DNA of 64,000 bases from Geomonas sp. Red32 (GCF_023652955.1 NZ_JAKLOY010000001.1:496001-560000); one strand, 5' to 3'. Positions 16,870 to 26,404 are shown, numbered from the stretch's first letter. Numbers and translations: made by a program. Notes: a model not told the origin generated them from the sequence alone.

Positions 16870-17316
16870 ATGAAAAGATTGGTGGCATTGCTGCTGTTTT
16901 TGAGCGGGAGTTCTTCCGCTTTTGGCGAGACGCTCTTCACATGGCGCGATGGGCGGGGGACTGAACACTTCACCAACAGCATCAACGAGATTCCGGCCAG
17001 GTACCTGAAAAAGGCCAGGGTGCTCGACGTTGCCACCGGCAAGAAGGGGGGACTGGCCATCAATCAGCCGGCCCAGCCGCCGGCGGCCGGGAGTGCGAAC
17101 GCTTCGGCTCCGTCACCGGTGCCGCTGGCCACCCCGGCCGCGCCGTTAGCCGTGCCCCCTCCCGCAGGCACGCCGGTGGCTCCCCCCCCCGCCGCACCCG
17201 TCGTGCAGCAGACGCTACCCTCCACTCCCGCGGTCGCCGCGCCTCCTGCGCGCCAACCGGGGCAATCCCGGAGAGGACGGCGCCACAGTGCGATCGGCGC
17301 CAGCCAGGAAGAGTAA
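16870..17316 (+). CDS. Exported DUF4124 protein with Pro/Ala-rich tail
   Basis: An AAGGAGGA ribosome site (16853-16860) precedes GTG 16867 and ATG 16870; the ATG is used here. A signal peptide (residues 1-19) is followed by a DUF4124 stretch, ETLFTWRDGRGTEHFTN and IPARYLKKARV. The rest is a low-complexity Ala/Pro tail of about 75 residues, ending in a basic segment. DUF4124 is a small envelope domain of unknown role. The next gene follows after 23 bp, so the two probably form an operon. Confidence 0.78.
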   Translation: MKRLVALLLFLSGSSSAFGETLFTWRDGRGTEHFTNSINEIPARYLKKARVLDVATGKKGGLAINQPAQPPAAGSANASAPSPVPLATPAAPLAVPPPAGTPVAPPPAAPVVQQTLPSTPAVAAPPARQPGQSRRGRRHSAIGASQEE

Positions 17317-17339
17317 AGATACCGCCAAGGGAGGCGCTT

Positions 17340-17672
17340 ATGAGAAAAGTGAGCGTGGGGATGTTACTGGTGCTGGGTGCCGCCTGCTTCGCTTCCGGCG
17401 CGCAGGCCGATGAAGTCGTCTGCAAGGGAAGCATCACCAGCATTCAAGGTGAGGGTTTGGTAGCGAGGAGTCACCGCTTCGACGTCGACCGTGTGGTTGG
17501 CCAGGACGTGAACCAGATCCTGGAAAACTGCCGCCAGATTGCCCGCGACAAGCAGAACCGGGCCTCCCGCAGGAACCCGGGTGGGAACTTCAGAAAGAAT
17601 TCGCAAGTGGCCCTTCAGTGCCAGCGGGGCGCGGAGAAGTTCGAGGTCAAGCGGACGATCGACACCCCCTGA
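17340..17672 (+). CDS. Small exported protein of unknown function
   Basis: Starts at ATG 17340 with GGGAGGCG just before it. A clear signal peptide ends at about residue 23 (ASGAQA). The mature 87-residue protein holds three cysteines (CKG, ENCRQ, LQCQ) that might form one disulfide, and is basic. No family recognised. Linked at 23 bp to the DUF4124 gene. Confidence 0.72.
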   Translation: MRKVSVGMLLVLGAACFASGAQADEVVCKGSITSIQGEGLVARSHRFDVDRVVGQDVNQILENCRQIARDKQNRASRRNPGGNFRKNSQVALQCQRGAEKFEVKRTIDTP

Positions 17673-17725
17673 TCCCCCCCGTTTCTTCTGCCTTGGGCAT
17701 CCCCCCGTGCGCACCCGGATCTCGA

Positions 17726-17766
17726 TCCCTCCCCATCAAGGGGAGGGCCAGGGTGAGGATGGGGTG
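17726..17766. repeat. Type-A palindromic intergenic repeat
   Basis: CCCTCCCCATCAAGGGGAGG followed by GCCAGGGTGAGGATGGGG. Confidence 0.7.
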
Positions 17767-17773
17767 AAGCCGT

Positions 17774-19399
17774 CTACACCGCCACTTTAAACTTACGCAC
17801 GCGCCCTTGCAGTTCCTCTGCAATCTTGGCAAGCTCCCTTGCCGCCTCGGCCGACTGCTGCACCCCTACCGTCGACTCCTCCACCGCACGGGTGATCTCC
17901 TGGACGATGCCGCTCACGTCGGTAGTGGTCGCCGACTGGGCCTCAGCCGCCTGAGCTATCGTGTTGATCTCCACCGAGATGGAGCCGATCTTGCCCAGGA
18001 TCTCCTGGAGGGCCGCCCCGGACTTGGCCGCCTCGTCCGTCCCGTGCGCCGCCTCGGCGACCCCTTGGCCCATTCCGGCCACCACTTCTTGAATCCCGTT
18101 CTGGATGGCGCCGATCATCTCGCCGATATCCCTGGTGGCCTTGGTGGTCCGCGCCGCCAGGGCCCGTACCTCGTCGGCCACCACCGCGAACCCTTTCCCC
18201 TGCTCGCCCGCGCGGGCCGCCTCGATGGCCGCATTGAGCGCCAGGAGGTTGGTCTGGTCCGCGATCTCCTCGATGGTCCCGATGATCTCCCCGATCCGTT
18301 CCGACTGGCTTCCGAGCTTGGTCACGCTTTCGGCCGACTCCCTCACCCGGTCCGCGATCTGCCGCATCCCGGTCACCGTCCCCTCCAGGGTCCCCGAGCT
18401 TCCCCTGGCGGAGTCGTTCGCATCGGAGGAACTTTCGGCGGCGAGCACGCAGTTGCGGGCGATCTCTCCCGACTTCTCCGCCAGCTCCGAGCTCGCCCGG
18501 GCCACCGATACCGACTGCGCCGAGACCTCCTCCATGGTGCTCCTGATGTCGCCGGAACACGCTTCCAGTTCTGCCGCCGCCGAGGCGAGCCGGTGCGAGG
18601 CGCCGGCCACCGTGGAGAGGACGGCCGCCGTGTCGTCCACCATGTGATTGACCCTTCCGGCGAGGTACCCGATCTCATCCCGCGCGTCGTCAGCTACCTT
18701 GACGGTGAGATCGCCGGCGGCGACCTGGTCGATGACCCGTACCGCGTCCGCCAAGGGGCCCGTAATGCTCCTCGAAATCAAGAGAGCGACCAGCACCCCC
18801 AGCGCGAGGGTGAAGATCCCCATGATGGCGAAGGCCACCTCGAGGCGGTGAGCGCTCTTCACCGTCGAGTCCGCCAGTCCGTTCGCCTGAGCTATCTGGG
18901 CCAGGCGGAAATCCTTGACCCGCTCCGTGATCCGCTCCGAGCTCTTGTCGAAATCCTCCATGATGACGTTGCCCTGGGCGATCCCCTGGGTCATGTAGGT
19001 CTGGGCCATCTTCTTGCCGAGCTCGTAGTAGCGGTTGAAGTCATCCCGCATGGCGCGAACCGCCTGCAGGGTTTGCTCGTCCTTATCGCGGGTCGCCTTC
19101 TCCTCGAAGCGGGCGAGTCCCTCGGCGAACTCCTTCGCGGCCGCCTCGGCGTCCTTGTAGCCGTCGGGATTGTGGGTGGCGCTCACGTCGGTGAGGAACT
19201 GCTGCACCTGTACGGTATCGAAGGCCAGGCGGTCGGCGGTGACGGTATAGGGAAGCGCCTCATCCTTGATCAGCTGGGACCGCTCCACCATCTTTGCCAT
19301 CATGAGCACCGTCACGGTCACCGCTACACCGACGACTATCAGGATGGAGCCGAAGCCCCACGACAGTCTGGTCTTGATTTTTAAATCCCGTATTCTCAT
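17774..19399 (-). CDS. Methyl-accepting chemotaxis protein
   Basis: 541 residues. Membrane segments lie at about 12-32 and 190-210 and enclose a periplasmic four-helix-bundle sensor of roughly 155 residues. A HAMP domain (about 211-263) is followed by the long cytoplasmic hairpin with the kinase-contacting tip [19 protein letters not shown] near residue 390. It controls CheA in the chemoreceptor array. There is no C-terminal pentapeptide tether. A good sigma-28 promoter lies upstream, so it is probably expressed with the flagellar regulon. The ligand is unknown. Confidence 0.94.
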   Translation of the reverse strand: MRIRDLKIKTRLSWGFGSILIVVGVAVTVTVLMMAKMVERSQLIKDEALPYTVTADRLAFDTVQVQQFLTDVSATHNPDGYKDAEAAAKEFAEGLARFEEKATRDKDEQTLQAVRAMRDDFNRYYELGKKMAQTYMTQGIAQGNVIMEDFDKSSERITERVKDFRLAQIAQANGLADSTVKSAHRLEVAFAIMGIFTLALGVLVALLISRSITGPLADAVRVIDQVAAGDLTVKVADDARDEIGYLAGRVNHMVDDTAAVLSTVAGASHRLASAAAELEACSGDIRSTMEEVSAQSVSVARASSELAEKSGEIARNCVLAAESSSDANDSARGSSGTLEGTVTGMRQIADRVRESAESVTKLGSQSERIGEIIGTIEEIADQTNLLALNAAIEAARAGEQGKGFAVVADEVRALAARTTKATRDIGEMIGAIQNGIQEVVAGMGQGVAEAAHGTDEAAKSGAALQEILGKIGSISVEINTIAQAAEAQSATTTDVSGIVQEITRAVEESTVGVQQSAEAARELAKIAEELQGRVRKFKVAV

Positions 19400-19474
19400 T
19401 TCCCCTCCGTGAGGTCTCCGATTTGACTGCAGCCGACGGCAAATGCCGCGGAAAGCTGTGCCGATCTCTCTACC

Positions 19475-19501
19475 TGATCGGACGGCGACCGCTAACCTTT
19501 A
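19475..19501 (-). promoter_or_regulatory. Sigma-28 (FliA) promoter of the chemoreceptor gene
   Basis: On the minus strand TAAAGGTT (19501-19494), 11 bases, then TCCGATCA (19482-19475), against the consensus TAAAGTTT-N11-GCCGATAA. It lies about 75 bp before the start codon. Confidence 0.65.
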
Positions 19502-19549
19502 GGCGCAAGGTGAAGGTTGGCAGGTGCTCGCCGCATTTTCCTCGTCCGG

Positions 19550-19585
19550 CTCCCCCTCCCCCACGAGAAGGCCGGGGTGAGGGAA
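19550..19585. repeat. Degenerate type-A repeat
   Basis: CCCCCTCCCCCACGAGAAGG followed by CCGGGGTGAGGG. It lies in the 360-bp gap between divergent signalling genes. Confidence 0.5.
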
Positions 19586-19762
19586 GGTAACGTATTGGTG
19601 CGCTCTCTCCTGAAACTCATCAGTGCAGTGCCTGCGGCATCATTGGCGGGGGAGGAAGAATTCTCGTATTTCTTTTCCACCTCACGATATGGTATGGTGG
19701 AGCCGCACGACTCCCTCTGCCACCTGCCCAACCCTCGAACGGCAATAGGTTTTCAGTCCCCG

Positions 19763-21586
19763 ATGACCCTCCGCATCCATGGCTACCGTTTCAGCATCCC
19801 CTCCGGGAGTCCCCGCTTCCCTGCCCTCGACCTCCACGCAGCCGCCCGGTGGGCGGTGGGATTTCTCTGGCTGACGGCGCTGCTCTTCGCCGTTCCGTCG
19901 TCCTGGGCCTCCGGGAGCGCACCGGCCGCCGCTCCGGCGAGCAGCAAGACCATTGTCGTGGGGGGAAACTGGGCCTATCCCCCCTACGAGTTCCTCGACG
20001 CCAAGGGAAAGCCGGCGGGGTATAACGTCGACCTCACCCGCGCCATCGCTGACGTGATGGGGATCAAGGTCGAATTCCGCTTCGACGACTGGTCGAAACT
20101 GCGGGCGGATCTGCCCGTCGGAAAGATCGACATCCTGCAGGGGGTCTCCTTCTCCGAGGAGCGGAGCCAGATCATCGACTTCTCCCCTCCCCATACCATC
20201 GTCCATCACTCCATCTTCGCCCGCAAAGGCACCCCGCCGGTTTCCAAGCTGGAGGATCTCCGCGGAAAGAAGGTCATTGTCTTCGCCGACGGGATCATGC
20301 ACGACACCCTGCGCCGGCTCGGATTCGGGCCCAACCTGGTGCTGACCCGCTCCCCCGCCGACGAGCTTCGTCTGCTCGCCTCCGGCCAATGCGACTACGC
20401 CGTGGTGGCGACCCTGCCGGGGATGTTCCTCATCAACCAGCACCACCTGACCAACGTCGTGCAGGTGGCCAAAAACGTGGCGGCCGAGAAATACTGCTAC
20501 GGGGTGGCCAAGGGGAACGCCGAGCTCATCACCCGTTTCAGCGAGGGGCTCGCCATTCTGAAGCAGAACGGGCAGTACGAAGCGATCTACGACCGCTGGC
20601 TGGGGATCAACGAGCAGCGGCTCACCCCCGACCGGGTAGCAAAGTACGGCGCCATGGTGCTCCTCCCCCTGCTCGCCATCCTGATCGCCACCGGGGTCTG
20701 GTCGCGGACCCTGCAGAAGCGGGTCGAAGAGCGGACCAACGAGCTCGCCCAGGAAGTCGCCGAGCGTAACCGCGCCCTGGAGGAGCTCCGGCTCCACCAG
20801 GACAAGCTGATCCAGGCCGACAAGATGGCGACCCTGGGGGTGCTGGTAGCCGGCGTGGCCCACGAGATCAACAACCCCAACGGCCTCATCCTCCTGAACC
20901 TCCCGATCCTGAAGGACGTCTACCACGACGCCACCGAAACCCTCGAGACTCGCTTCCAGCACGAGGGGGACTTCATGCTGGGGGGACTCAACTATTCAAG
21001 GATGCGCGACGAGGTCCCCCTGATGCTGGAGGACATGAGCGAAGGAGCGGCGCGCATCAAGAGGATCGTCGAGGACCTCAAGAACTACGCCCGCCAGGAC
21101 AGCACGCCGAGGATGGAGCCGTTCGACCTGAACTCGGTGGTGCAGGCGGCAGTCCGCCTGATGGAAACCTCGATCAGGAAGTCGACCAACAACTTCGACT
21201 GCCGGTACGGCCGGGAGCTCCCGAAGGTGCTCGGCAGCCCGCAGCGGATCGAGCAGGTGGTGGTGAATCTCCTCATCAACGCCTGCCAGGCGCTCCCCTC
21301 CCCCGAGCAGGGAATCCGGATCGAGACAAGCGCCGACCGCGAGACGGGAGTGGTCCGCCTGACCGTCACCGACCAGGGGGTCGGTATCCCGCAGGAGTTC
21401 CTGCACCGCCTCACCGACCCCTTCTTCACCACCAAGAGGGAGAGCGGAGGGACCGGCCTCGGCCTCTCCATCTCCGCCGGCATCGTCCAGGAGCACGGCG
21501 GTACCCTCAGTTTCGACTCCGAGCCGGGGCACGGCACCACCGCCACCCTGACCCTTAACGCACAACAAGGAGCAGACGCAGCATGA
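19763..21586 (+). CDS. Sensor histidine kinase with periplasmic solute-binding domain
   Basis: The start is uncertain. ATG 19763 is chosen because it places a signal/anchor segment (residues 28-48) near the N-terminus; no clear ribosome site is visible. A family-3 periplasmic solute-binding domain follows (about 60-290: GGNWAYPPYEFLDAKGKPAG, DVMGIKVEFRFDDWSKL), as in BvgS-like sensors, then a membrane helix (LLPLLAILIATGVW), a coiled coil, HisKA with H-box GVAHEINNP and HATPase_c ([26 protein letters not shown]). Its last bases overlap the sigma-54 activator gene (ATGA), which is its likely partner. The bound solute, perhaps an amino or organic acid, is unknown. Confidence 0.9.
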   Translation: MTLRIHGYRFSIPSGSPRFPALDLHAAARWAVGFLWLTALLFAVPSSWASGSAPAAAPASSKTIVVGGNWAYPPYEFLDAKGKPAGYNVDLTRAIADVMGIKVEFRFDDWSKLRADLPVGKIDILQGVSFSEERSQIIDFSPPHTIVHHSIFARKGTPPVSKLEDLRGKKVIVFADGIMHDTLRRLGFGPNLVLTRSPADELRLLASGQCDYAVVATLPGMFLINQHHLTNVVQVAKNVAAEKYCYGVAKGNAELITRFSEGLAILKQNGQYEAIYDRWLGINEQRLTPDRVAKYGAMVLLPLLAILIATGVWSRTLQKRVEERTNELAQEVAERNRALEELRLHQDKLIQADKMATLGVLVAGVAHEINNPNGLILLNLPILKDVYHDATETLETRFQHEGDFMLGGLNYSRMRDEVPLMLEDMSEGAARIKRIVEDLKNYARQDSTPRMEPFDLNSVVQAAVRLMETSIRKSTNNFDCRYGRELPKVLGSPQRIEQVVVNLLINACQALPSPEQGIRIETSADRETGVVRLTVTDQGVGIPQEFLHRLTDPFFTTKRESGGTGLGLSISAGIVQEHGGTLSFDSEPGHGTTATLTLNAQQGADAA

Positions 21587-22980
21587 CCGCACCGGTACCC
21601 CATTTCTCGATCCTGCTGGTGGACGACGAGCCCGCCTGGATGCGTTCGGTAAGCCTCACCCTGGCCCGCGCCGGGATCAACAACATCAAGACCTGCTCGG
21701 ACAGCCGCGAAGTCCCCGACATTCTCGCCCAGGGAAACGTCCGGCTCGTGCTGCTCGACCTCACCATGCCGCACCTGAGCGGCGAAGCGCTCCTCAGCCT
21801 GATCGGCGAGCGCCACCCCGACATCCTCACCATCGTGGTAAGCGGCATGAACCAGCTGGAGACCGCCGTCCGCTGCATGAAGCTCGGCGCCTTCGACTAC
21901 TTCGTAAAGACGGTGGAGGAGGACCGGCTGGTGACCGGGGTGCTGCGCGCCATCCGCATGCTGGAGCTGGAAGGGGAGAACCAGGCCATCTCCGACCGCT
22001 TCCTGTCGGGCCAGCTTCGCCACCCCGAAGCCTTCGTCAACATCGTGACCGCCGACCGCGCCATGCTGGGGATCTTCAACTACATCGAGGCGGTGGCCAA
22101 GAGCCGGCAGCCCCTGCTCATCACCGGCGAGAGCGGGGTCGGCAAGGAACTGGTCGCCCGCGCAGTCCACACCCTGAGCGGCAACACCGGACCGCTGGTG
22201 GCGGTCAACGTAGCGGGGCTCGACGATACCGTCTTCGCCGATACCCTCTTCGGCCACATCCGTGGCGCCTACACCGGCGCCGACCAGGCCCGCCGCGGCA
22301 TGATCGAGGAGGCCACCGACGGCACCCTCTTCCTGGACGAGATCGGCGATCTCAGCATCCCCTCCCAGGTGAAGCTACTGAGGCTTCTCCAGGAGGGGGA
22401 ATACTTTCCCCTGGGAAGCGACCGCCCTAAGCGCCTCAAGGCCCGAATCATCGTGGCGACCCACCGCGACCTGCAAGGGAAGGAACAGGCCGGGCTTTTC
22501 CGCCGCGACCTCTACTACCGCCTGCGGACCCACCAGATCATGCTACCCGCATTGAGGGAGCGCCGGGGCGATATCCCGCTGCTCATCGATTACTTCCTGG
22601 CCGAGGCGGCCGAGTCGCTCGGCAAGAAGAAGCCGACCCCTCCCAAGGAGCTCGCGCAGTTGCTGGCCACCTATTCCTTCCCAGGGAATGTCAGGGAGCT
22701 CAGGTCCATGGTCTACGACGCCGTGAGCGTACACCGTGAGCGGATCCTTTCCCTGGAGACCTTCAAGAAAGCGATCGGTCCGGGAGTTCCCCGCGAGGCA
22801 GCCCCTGCGGCGCCCGGGCGAAACGTCTTTGCCGGCCTCGAGCGGCTCCCGACCTTCGGCGAGGCCGCCGATCTCCTGGTCGAGGAAGCCATGGCCCGCG
22901 CCGGCCACAACCAGACCATCGCCGCCCGTCTCCTGAGCATCTCCCAGCCCGCCCTGAGCAAGCGACTGAAGGGAAAGTAA
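21583..22980 (+). CDS. Sigma-54-dependent response regulator (NtrC family)
   Basis: 465 residues. Receiver (1-125; VDDE, phospho-Asp in VLLDLTMPH), AAA+ ATPase (about 150-385) with Walker A GESGVGKE, the sigma-54-contacting loop GAYTGAD (a Tyr for the usual Phe), Walker B GTLFLDEIGDL and an arginine-finger region. A Fis-type helix-turn-helix at the end reads NQTIAARLLSISQPALSKRL. It activates transcription at sigma-54 promoters when phosphorylated by the coupled kinase. The dicarboxylate carrier genes about 4 kb away have sigma-54 promoters and are plausible targets (inference). Confidence 0.94.
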   Translation: MTAPVPHFSILLVDDEPAWMRSVSLTLARAGINNIKTCSDSREVPDILAQGNVRLVLLDLTMPHLSGEALLSLIGERHPDILTIVVSGMNQLETAVRCMKLGAFDYFVKTVEEDRLVTGVLRAIRMLELEGENQAISDRFLSGQLRHPEAFVNIVTADRAMLGIFNYIEAVAKSRQPLLITGESGVGKELVARAVHTLSGNTGPLVAVNVAGLDDTVFADTLFGHIRGAYTGADQARRGMIEEATDGTLFLDEIGDLSIPSQVKLLRLLQEGEYFPLGSDRPKRLKARIIVATHRDLQGKEQAGLFRRDLYYRLRTHQIMLPALRERRGDIPLLIDYFLAEAAESLGKKKPTPPKELAQLLATYSFPGNVRELRSMVYDAVSVHRERILSLETFKKAIGPGVPREAAPAAPGRNVFAGLERLPTFGEAADLLVEEAMARAGHNQTIAARLLSISQPALSKRLKGK

Positions 22981-23218
22981 CTCTCTCCTTCTCTCCCGGC
23001 TGGCGGCCACTCCCGCTTGGCATGTCACTCTTCCCCCCTCTGCCAAGGAGATCCCGATCTCTCCTTGGCTAAGGATGCCGACGCTCCCCCCTTTGCGAAG
23101 GGGGGACAGGGGAGATCTACCCCCTCGAGAAACCTTCTTTCCCCACGGGAAAACTCTCCCGCCCTTTCTGGAGGAAGGCCGGAGCGAGGATGAAACCAAT
23201 CCATCGTAACTCCCGCCA
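22981..23218. other. Gene-free stretch with palindromes
   Basis: No credible gene. CCAAGGAGA and TCTCCTTGG at 23043-23067 form an inverted repeat that could terminate the regulator transcript. A type-B repeat follows at 23084. The open frames here on both strands are low-complexity shadows. Confidence 0.5.
23084..23116. repeat. Type-B palindromic intergenic repeat
   Basis: CTCCCCCCTTTGCGAAGGGG continuing as GGACAGGGGAGA. Confidence 0.7.
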
Positions 23219-23355
23219 ACTCCGCCGTGCCTTCTGTCAACCCCGCCATGCCTTCCGCCAACTCGGTCGTGACTCCAACCAACTCGGTCGTGACTTCCAC
23301 CTACCCTGTCGTGCCTTCCGCCAACCCGGTCGAGGGTCATGTCAACTCCGCCGAG
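23219..23355. repeat. 21-bp tandem repeat, about 6.5 copies
   Basis: Six imperfect 21-base units starting at 23219, 23240, 23261, 23282, 23303 and 23324, plus half a unit. Each begins AC(T/C)C(C/G)G(C/T)C and ends in CCA or TCA. The period is a multiple of three, so several frames stay open and read as seven-residue repeats, but none has a ribosome site. Confidence 0.85.
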
Positions 23356-23655
23356 TTCATTAAACCAAAAAGCCCAACAATGCCGCGTAACTGCATCTCT
23401 AAAAAACAAGTCTGACCAAAGACCCGGCGAACCGGTCGTGCCCCTCATCCATCCGTGAGGCGATCCCGCCACCTCCGCCCCATCGGGAGCCCTACTCCTG
23501 TACCGATCCTGTGGCGGCATCCCGGGGCCGGGAAATCCAAATGGTCCGCTACGGCATTCGATGAAGGACACGCGGTACGTTTACCTTTTCTCTCGTGCCC
23601 CCTATGGCGGAGTTTAAGACTTGAAACTTGAGGTAAATTGCTATAAGCATGGAAC

Positions 23656-24009
23656 ATGGCTTTTGGGATCTCTCTTAAATACCGGACATATCTGCTGCCG
23701 TTACTGCTGACGGTCTCGATATTCTTCGTCTCCCAAGGGATCCACGTTCCTACCCTTTCCAGTTTCTACGAAGCGACCCTCTCAAAAGTCTCGATACCCA
23801 AGCCTCATTCAGTGGTCCTCGTCAAGGACCAGATAAAATCCCCCCAGACAAGGGTATTGAAAGCTGCGCCGCATGCCGATCTCGGCAGCGCGGTTGCCGT
23901 CATCCTGCGACCGGTGTTTTCCCTGCCGGCCCTTACCCTCGCATCCCATCCGGCCTTCCCAGTCTTCGATGCCGCAGTCCCCTCCAGGGCGCCACCCGCT
24001 TCCGTCTAA
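23656..24009 (+). CDS. Possible small exported protein
   Basis: An open frame of 117 residues with a convincing N-terminal hydrophobic segment (residues 10-28, YLLPLLLTVSIFFVSQGI) followed by a basic region and a Pro/Ala-rich end. There is no Shine-Dalgarno. A TATAAG hexamer sits 8 bp before the ATG, so a leaderless message is possible. No family recognised. It could be a chance frame. Confidence 0.4.
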   Translation: MAFGISLKYRTYLLPLLLTVSIFFVSQGIHVPTLSSFYEATLSKVSIPKPHSVVLVKDQIKSPQTRVLKAAPHADLGSAVAVILRPVFSLPALTLASHPAFPVFDAAVPSRAPPASV

Positions 24010-24201
24010 CCCACCCGCATCCTAGCTCCACCACAAGCCGCAATCCTTGCCATCGCCACGCCGAGGGAGGATGAACGGCTGTTCTGCGTCATGCGCGAAA
24101 CCGATCGACGGGATCAGGGGCCCTGCCCGCAAGACAGCGCCGATATGCTGCCCGGGCGTTCCGGCGGATTCGTCCAGCCCCCCGTCATCCAGGAGACATC
24201 A

Positions 24202-25137
24202 ATGCAACTCATCAAGGCGACAACCATAGATTTCATCGGCAAGAGAAGAATCTCCTTCGCAATTTCAGCTATATTTGCGCTGATCGGCATCATCGGCCTG
24301 GTCCAAATCGCCAGAAACGAGGCGAACATGGGAATCGATTTTTCTGGCGGCACCTCCGTTCAGCTCGAATTCCGCCACCCCGTCTCTATCGAAAAGGCGC
24401 GGGAGGTCCTGGCCCGCAACCATCTCAAGGAGGCGAATCTCCAGGAGGTCAAGGAGGGGAACAAACTCCTCATCAAGGTCGGCAAGACCACGCTGGGCAC
24501 CGGCAAGGTCGCCGAAACCATCGCGGAGCTCTTCAAAAGGGAGTTTCCCGACAACGCCTTCGTGGTGGAAAGCTCCTCCGAGGTCGGGCCGTCCATCGGA
24601 GAAAAACTGAAAAAAGACACCTTGGTCGCGGTCGGCATCTCCATGCTCGGGATCATCATCTACATAGCGTGGCGCTTCGATTTCAAGTTCGGCATCGGAG
24701 CCATGCTGGCCACCCTCCACGATGTGCTGGCCATGATCGCAGTGTTCTACGTCCTGGACAGGGAAATAAACCTTCTCTTCATAACCGCATTGCTGACGAT
24801 CGCCGGGTACTCTTTGACCGACACCGTAGTGGTTTTCGACCGGATCAGGGAGAAGCTGCACAAGAACCTGAACGACCCGTTGGCGAAGGTATTTAACGAA
24901 GGCATCAACGATGTGCTGTCCCGGACGGTGATCACCTCGCTTACCACCTTCCTGGCGGCCACCTCTTTGCTGCTACTCGGCGGCGAGGTGATCCACGACT
25001 TTGCCCTGGCCCTGGTGGTCGGCATCGCCGTCGGCACCTATTCTTCCATTTTTGTCGCGAGTCCGATCGTGCTGGAGCTGGAAAACCGGTCTGGCAAGGG
25101 CGCCGCTTCCCCGGTAGGCCAGGGAAACGAGGCCTGA
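24202..25137 (+). CDS. secF: SecF protein-export membrane subunit, without SecD
   Basis: The start is the ATG at 24202 with AGGAGA before it; the upstream extension has no membrane or signal features. The 311-residue product has the SecF layout: a first TM at about 16-38, the conserved FSGGTS near residue 51, a periplasmic domain and five further TM segments, with AGYSLTDTVVVFDRIRE near 205 being the diagnostic SecF motif. SecF works with SecD to pull proteins across the membrane using the proton gradient. The absence of secD and yajC here is unusual, so it is probably a second copy. Confidence 0.93.
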   Translation: MQLIKATTIDFIGKRRISFAISAIFALIGIIGLVQIARNEANMGIDFSGGTSVQLEFRHPVSIEKAREVLARNHLKEANLQEVKEGNKLLIKVGKTTLGTGKVAETIAELFKREFPDNAFVVESSSEVGPSIGEKLKKDTLVAVGISMLGIIIYIAWRFDFKFGIGAMLATLHDVLAMIAVFYVLDREINLLFITALLTIAGYSLTDTVVVFDRIREKLHKNLNDPLAKVFNEGINDVLSRTVITSLTTFLAATSLLLLGGEVIHDFALALVVGIAVGTYSSIFVASPIVLELENRSGKGAASPVGQGNEA

Positions 25138-25148
25138 CCCCATCTGCG

Positions 25149-25173
25149 CCTGGGAGGCGGCAAGCCTCCCAGG
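25149..25173 (+). terminator. Inverted repeat after secF
   Basis: Perfect 10-base arms CCTGGGAGGC and GCCTCCCAGG with loop GGCAA, followed by only TTT, so a weak terminator. Confidence 0.55.
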
Positions 25174-25251
25174 TTTGCGTACCGGAAGAAAAGGATTAAC
25201 CTGATCAAGGGAAAGAACCAGGAGAAGAGCTCAACTCTCCGGGAGGAATCA

Positions 25252-25404
25252 ATGAGTCAGTTCTTCAGCGCTATCGTCTATGCTGCGCTGCACCGGCGAA
25301 TCGCCTGCAACCACTGCGGCTCATACGACCATCACAAGCGGATCGACCACCTCCATTTCCGCTGTAACAGCTGCCGCAGGGAATTCACGGTCACCCCGAA
25401 GTGA
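25252..25404 (+). CDS. 50-residue zinc-ribbon protein
   Basis: ATG 25252 follows GGGAGGA by 4 bases and the frame ends at TGA 25402. Two CxxC knuckles (CNHC at 19-22, CNSC at 38-41) separated by 15 residues form a treble-clef or zinc-ribbon fold, with several histidines between (YDHHKRIDHLHF). Such tiny zinc ribbons bind nucleic acid or partner proteins. The following MreB-like gene is 42 bp away on the same strand, so they may act together (inference). Confidence 0.75.
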   Translation: MSQFFSAIVYAALHRRIACNHCGSYDHHKRIDHLHFRCNSCRREFTVTPK

Positions 25405-25446
25405 TGCGGTGGCGCCACCGCATCGCCACCCTTAAGGAACGCAGCC

Positions 25447-26322
25447 ATGCTCAAAGGTCTCCACGGACCGTGGCGGCAGCACGTCGCCCTGGATGTCGGC
25501 ACCGCAACGATACGCATTGCCTCGGGAATGGCCCCATTTATGGAGCACCCGTCCCGGCTCGGCAGTAAACGGGGACTGCTCGCCGGAGTCGTCGTCGACA
25601 GTGAAACGGTCGTCGCAATACTGAAACCTCTCCTGGACCGTACCCGGATGTTCGGCGTCCTCAAGCCGCAGGTCCTGGCGTGCGCTCCCAGCGATGCCAA
25701 GAAGGAGGAGAGGCAGATCCTGATCGATTCCATCTTCAGGTCCGGGGCCGCCTCGCTTTCGGTGATCCCCGAACCGCTCGCCGCCGCCATCGGCTCAGGA
25801 CTCGACGTTTCCTCGCCGTACGCTCAGATGGTAGTCGATATCGGCGAGGGGGTCACCGACTGCGCGGTGATTCGCGCGGGCCGGATCGCCGCTACCTGCG
25901 CGATCAGAACGGGCTGTGGCCGGATGCGCAACGCAATCGTCGTTGCGGTGCGCGACTCCGGGCGTCCGGCTTTGGCCGAAGCCGATGGAGACGCCTTGCT
26001 GTTTGGGTGCGGACTGATGCGCCCTCCCCACCACCCGGCAAACGTGATGGTGGCTGCCGCGTTGGGACCGGTGGCGGAAGAAATCGCCGATACCGTCGAC
26101 GCCTTTCTGCGTGACCTGCCTGATGACATCGGATGCGAGATCATTGACAGCGGGATCTGTCTTACGGGTGGGGGAGCGCTCGTTCCCGGCATTCGTGGTT
26201 ACCTGGAGCAACGGACCGGCATCGGCGTGAAGACCGCCCGTGCCCCCCTGGCCTCCGTGGTGGAGGGGGCACGGGCCATCATGCCGGTCGTCACCGCGCT
26301 CAATGAATGGACCACGTTTTGA
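25447..26322 (+). CDS. Divergent, short MreB-like actin-fold ATPase
   Basis: 291 residues against about 340 for MreB. The actin-fold signatures are recognisable: phosphate 1 ALDVGTATIRIA, phosphate 2 VVDIGEGVTDCAVI and the adenosine motif CLTGGGALVPGIRGYL. IPEPLAAAIGSGLD matches the MreB/FtsA/Hsp70 connector. The loop after phosphate 1 is shortened. It may form filaments or act as a regulatory ATPase; a true MreB at the mre locus is expected elsewhere. It lies downstream of the zinc-ribbon gene. Confidence 0.8.
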   Translation: MLKGLHGPWRQHVALDVGTATIRIASGMAPFMEHPSRLGSKRGLLAGVVVDSETVVAILKPLLDRTRMFGVLKPQVLACAPSDAKKEERQILIDSIFRSGAASLSVIPEPLAAAIGSGLDVSSPYAQMVVDIGEGVTDCAVIRAGRIAATCAIRTGCGRMRNAIVVAVRDSGRPALAEADGDALLFGCGLMRPPHHPANVMVAAALGPVAEEIADTVDAFLRDLPDDIGCEIIDSGICLTGGGALVPGIRGYLEQRTGIGVKTARAPLASVVEGARAIMPVVTALNEWTTF

Positions 26323-26404
26323 GAACTTGAGGAGGGGAGGGGCTTACAGCTCCTGCAACATATTCCCTTTCCGGATAGCGGGTGGAAGGAGGGGTGGCGG
26401 GGCG

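Noticed and set aside
23025..23415. Repeat-peptide genes over the 21-bp repeat
   Set aside because: Both strands stay open only because the period is a multiple of three; no start signals.
24047..24229. 60-codon plus-strand frame upstream of secF
   Set aside because: A good GGGAGG precedes its second ATG, but the peptide is low-complexity and runs over the secF start. Judged a chance frame or at best a leader peptide.
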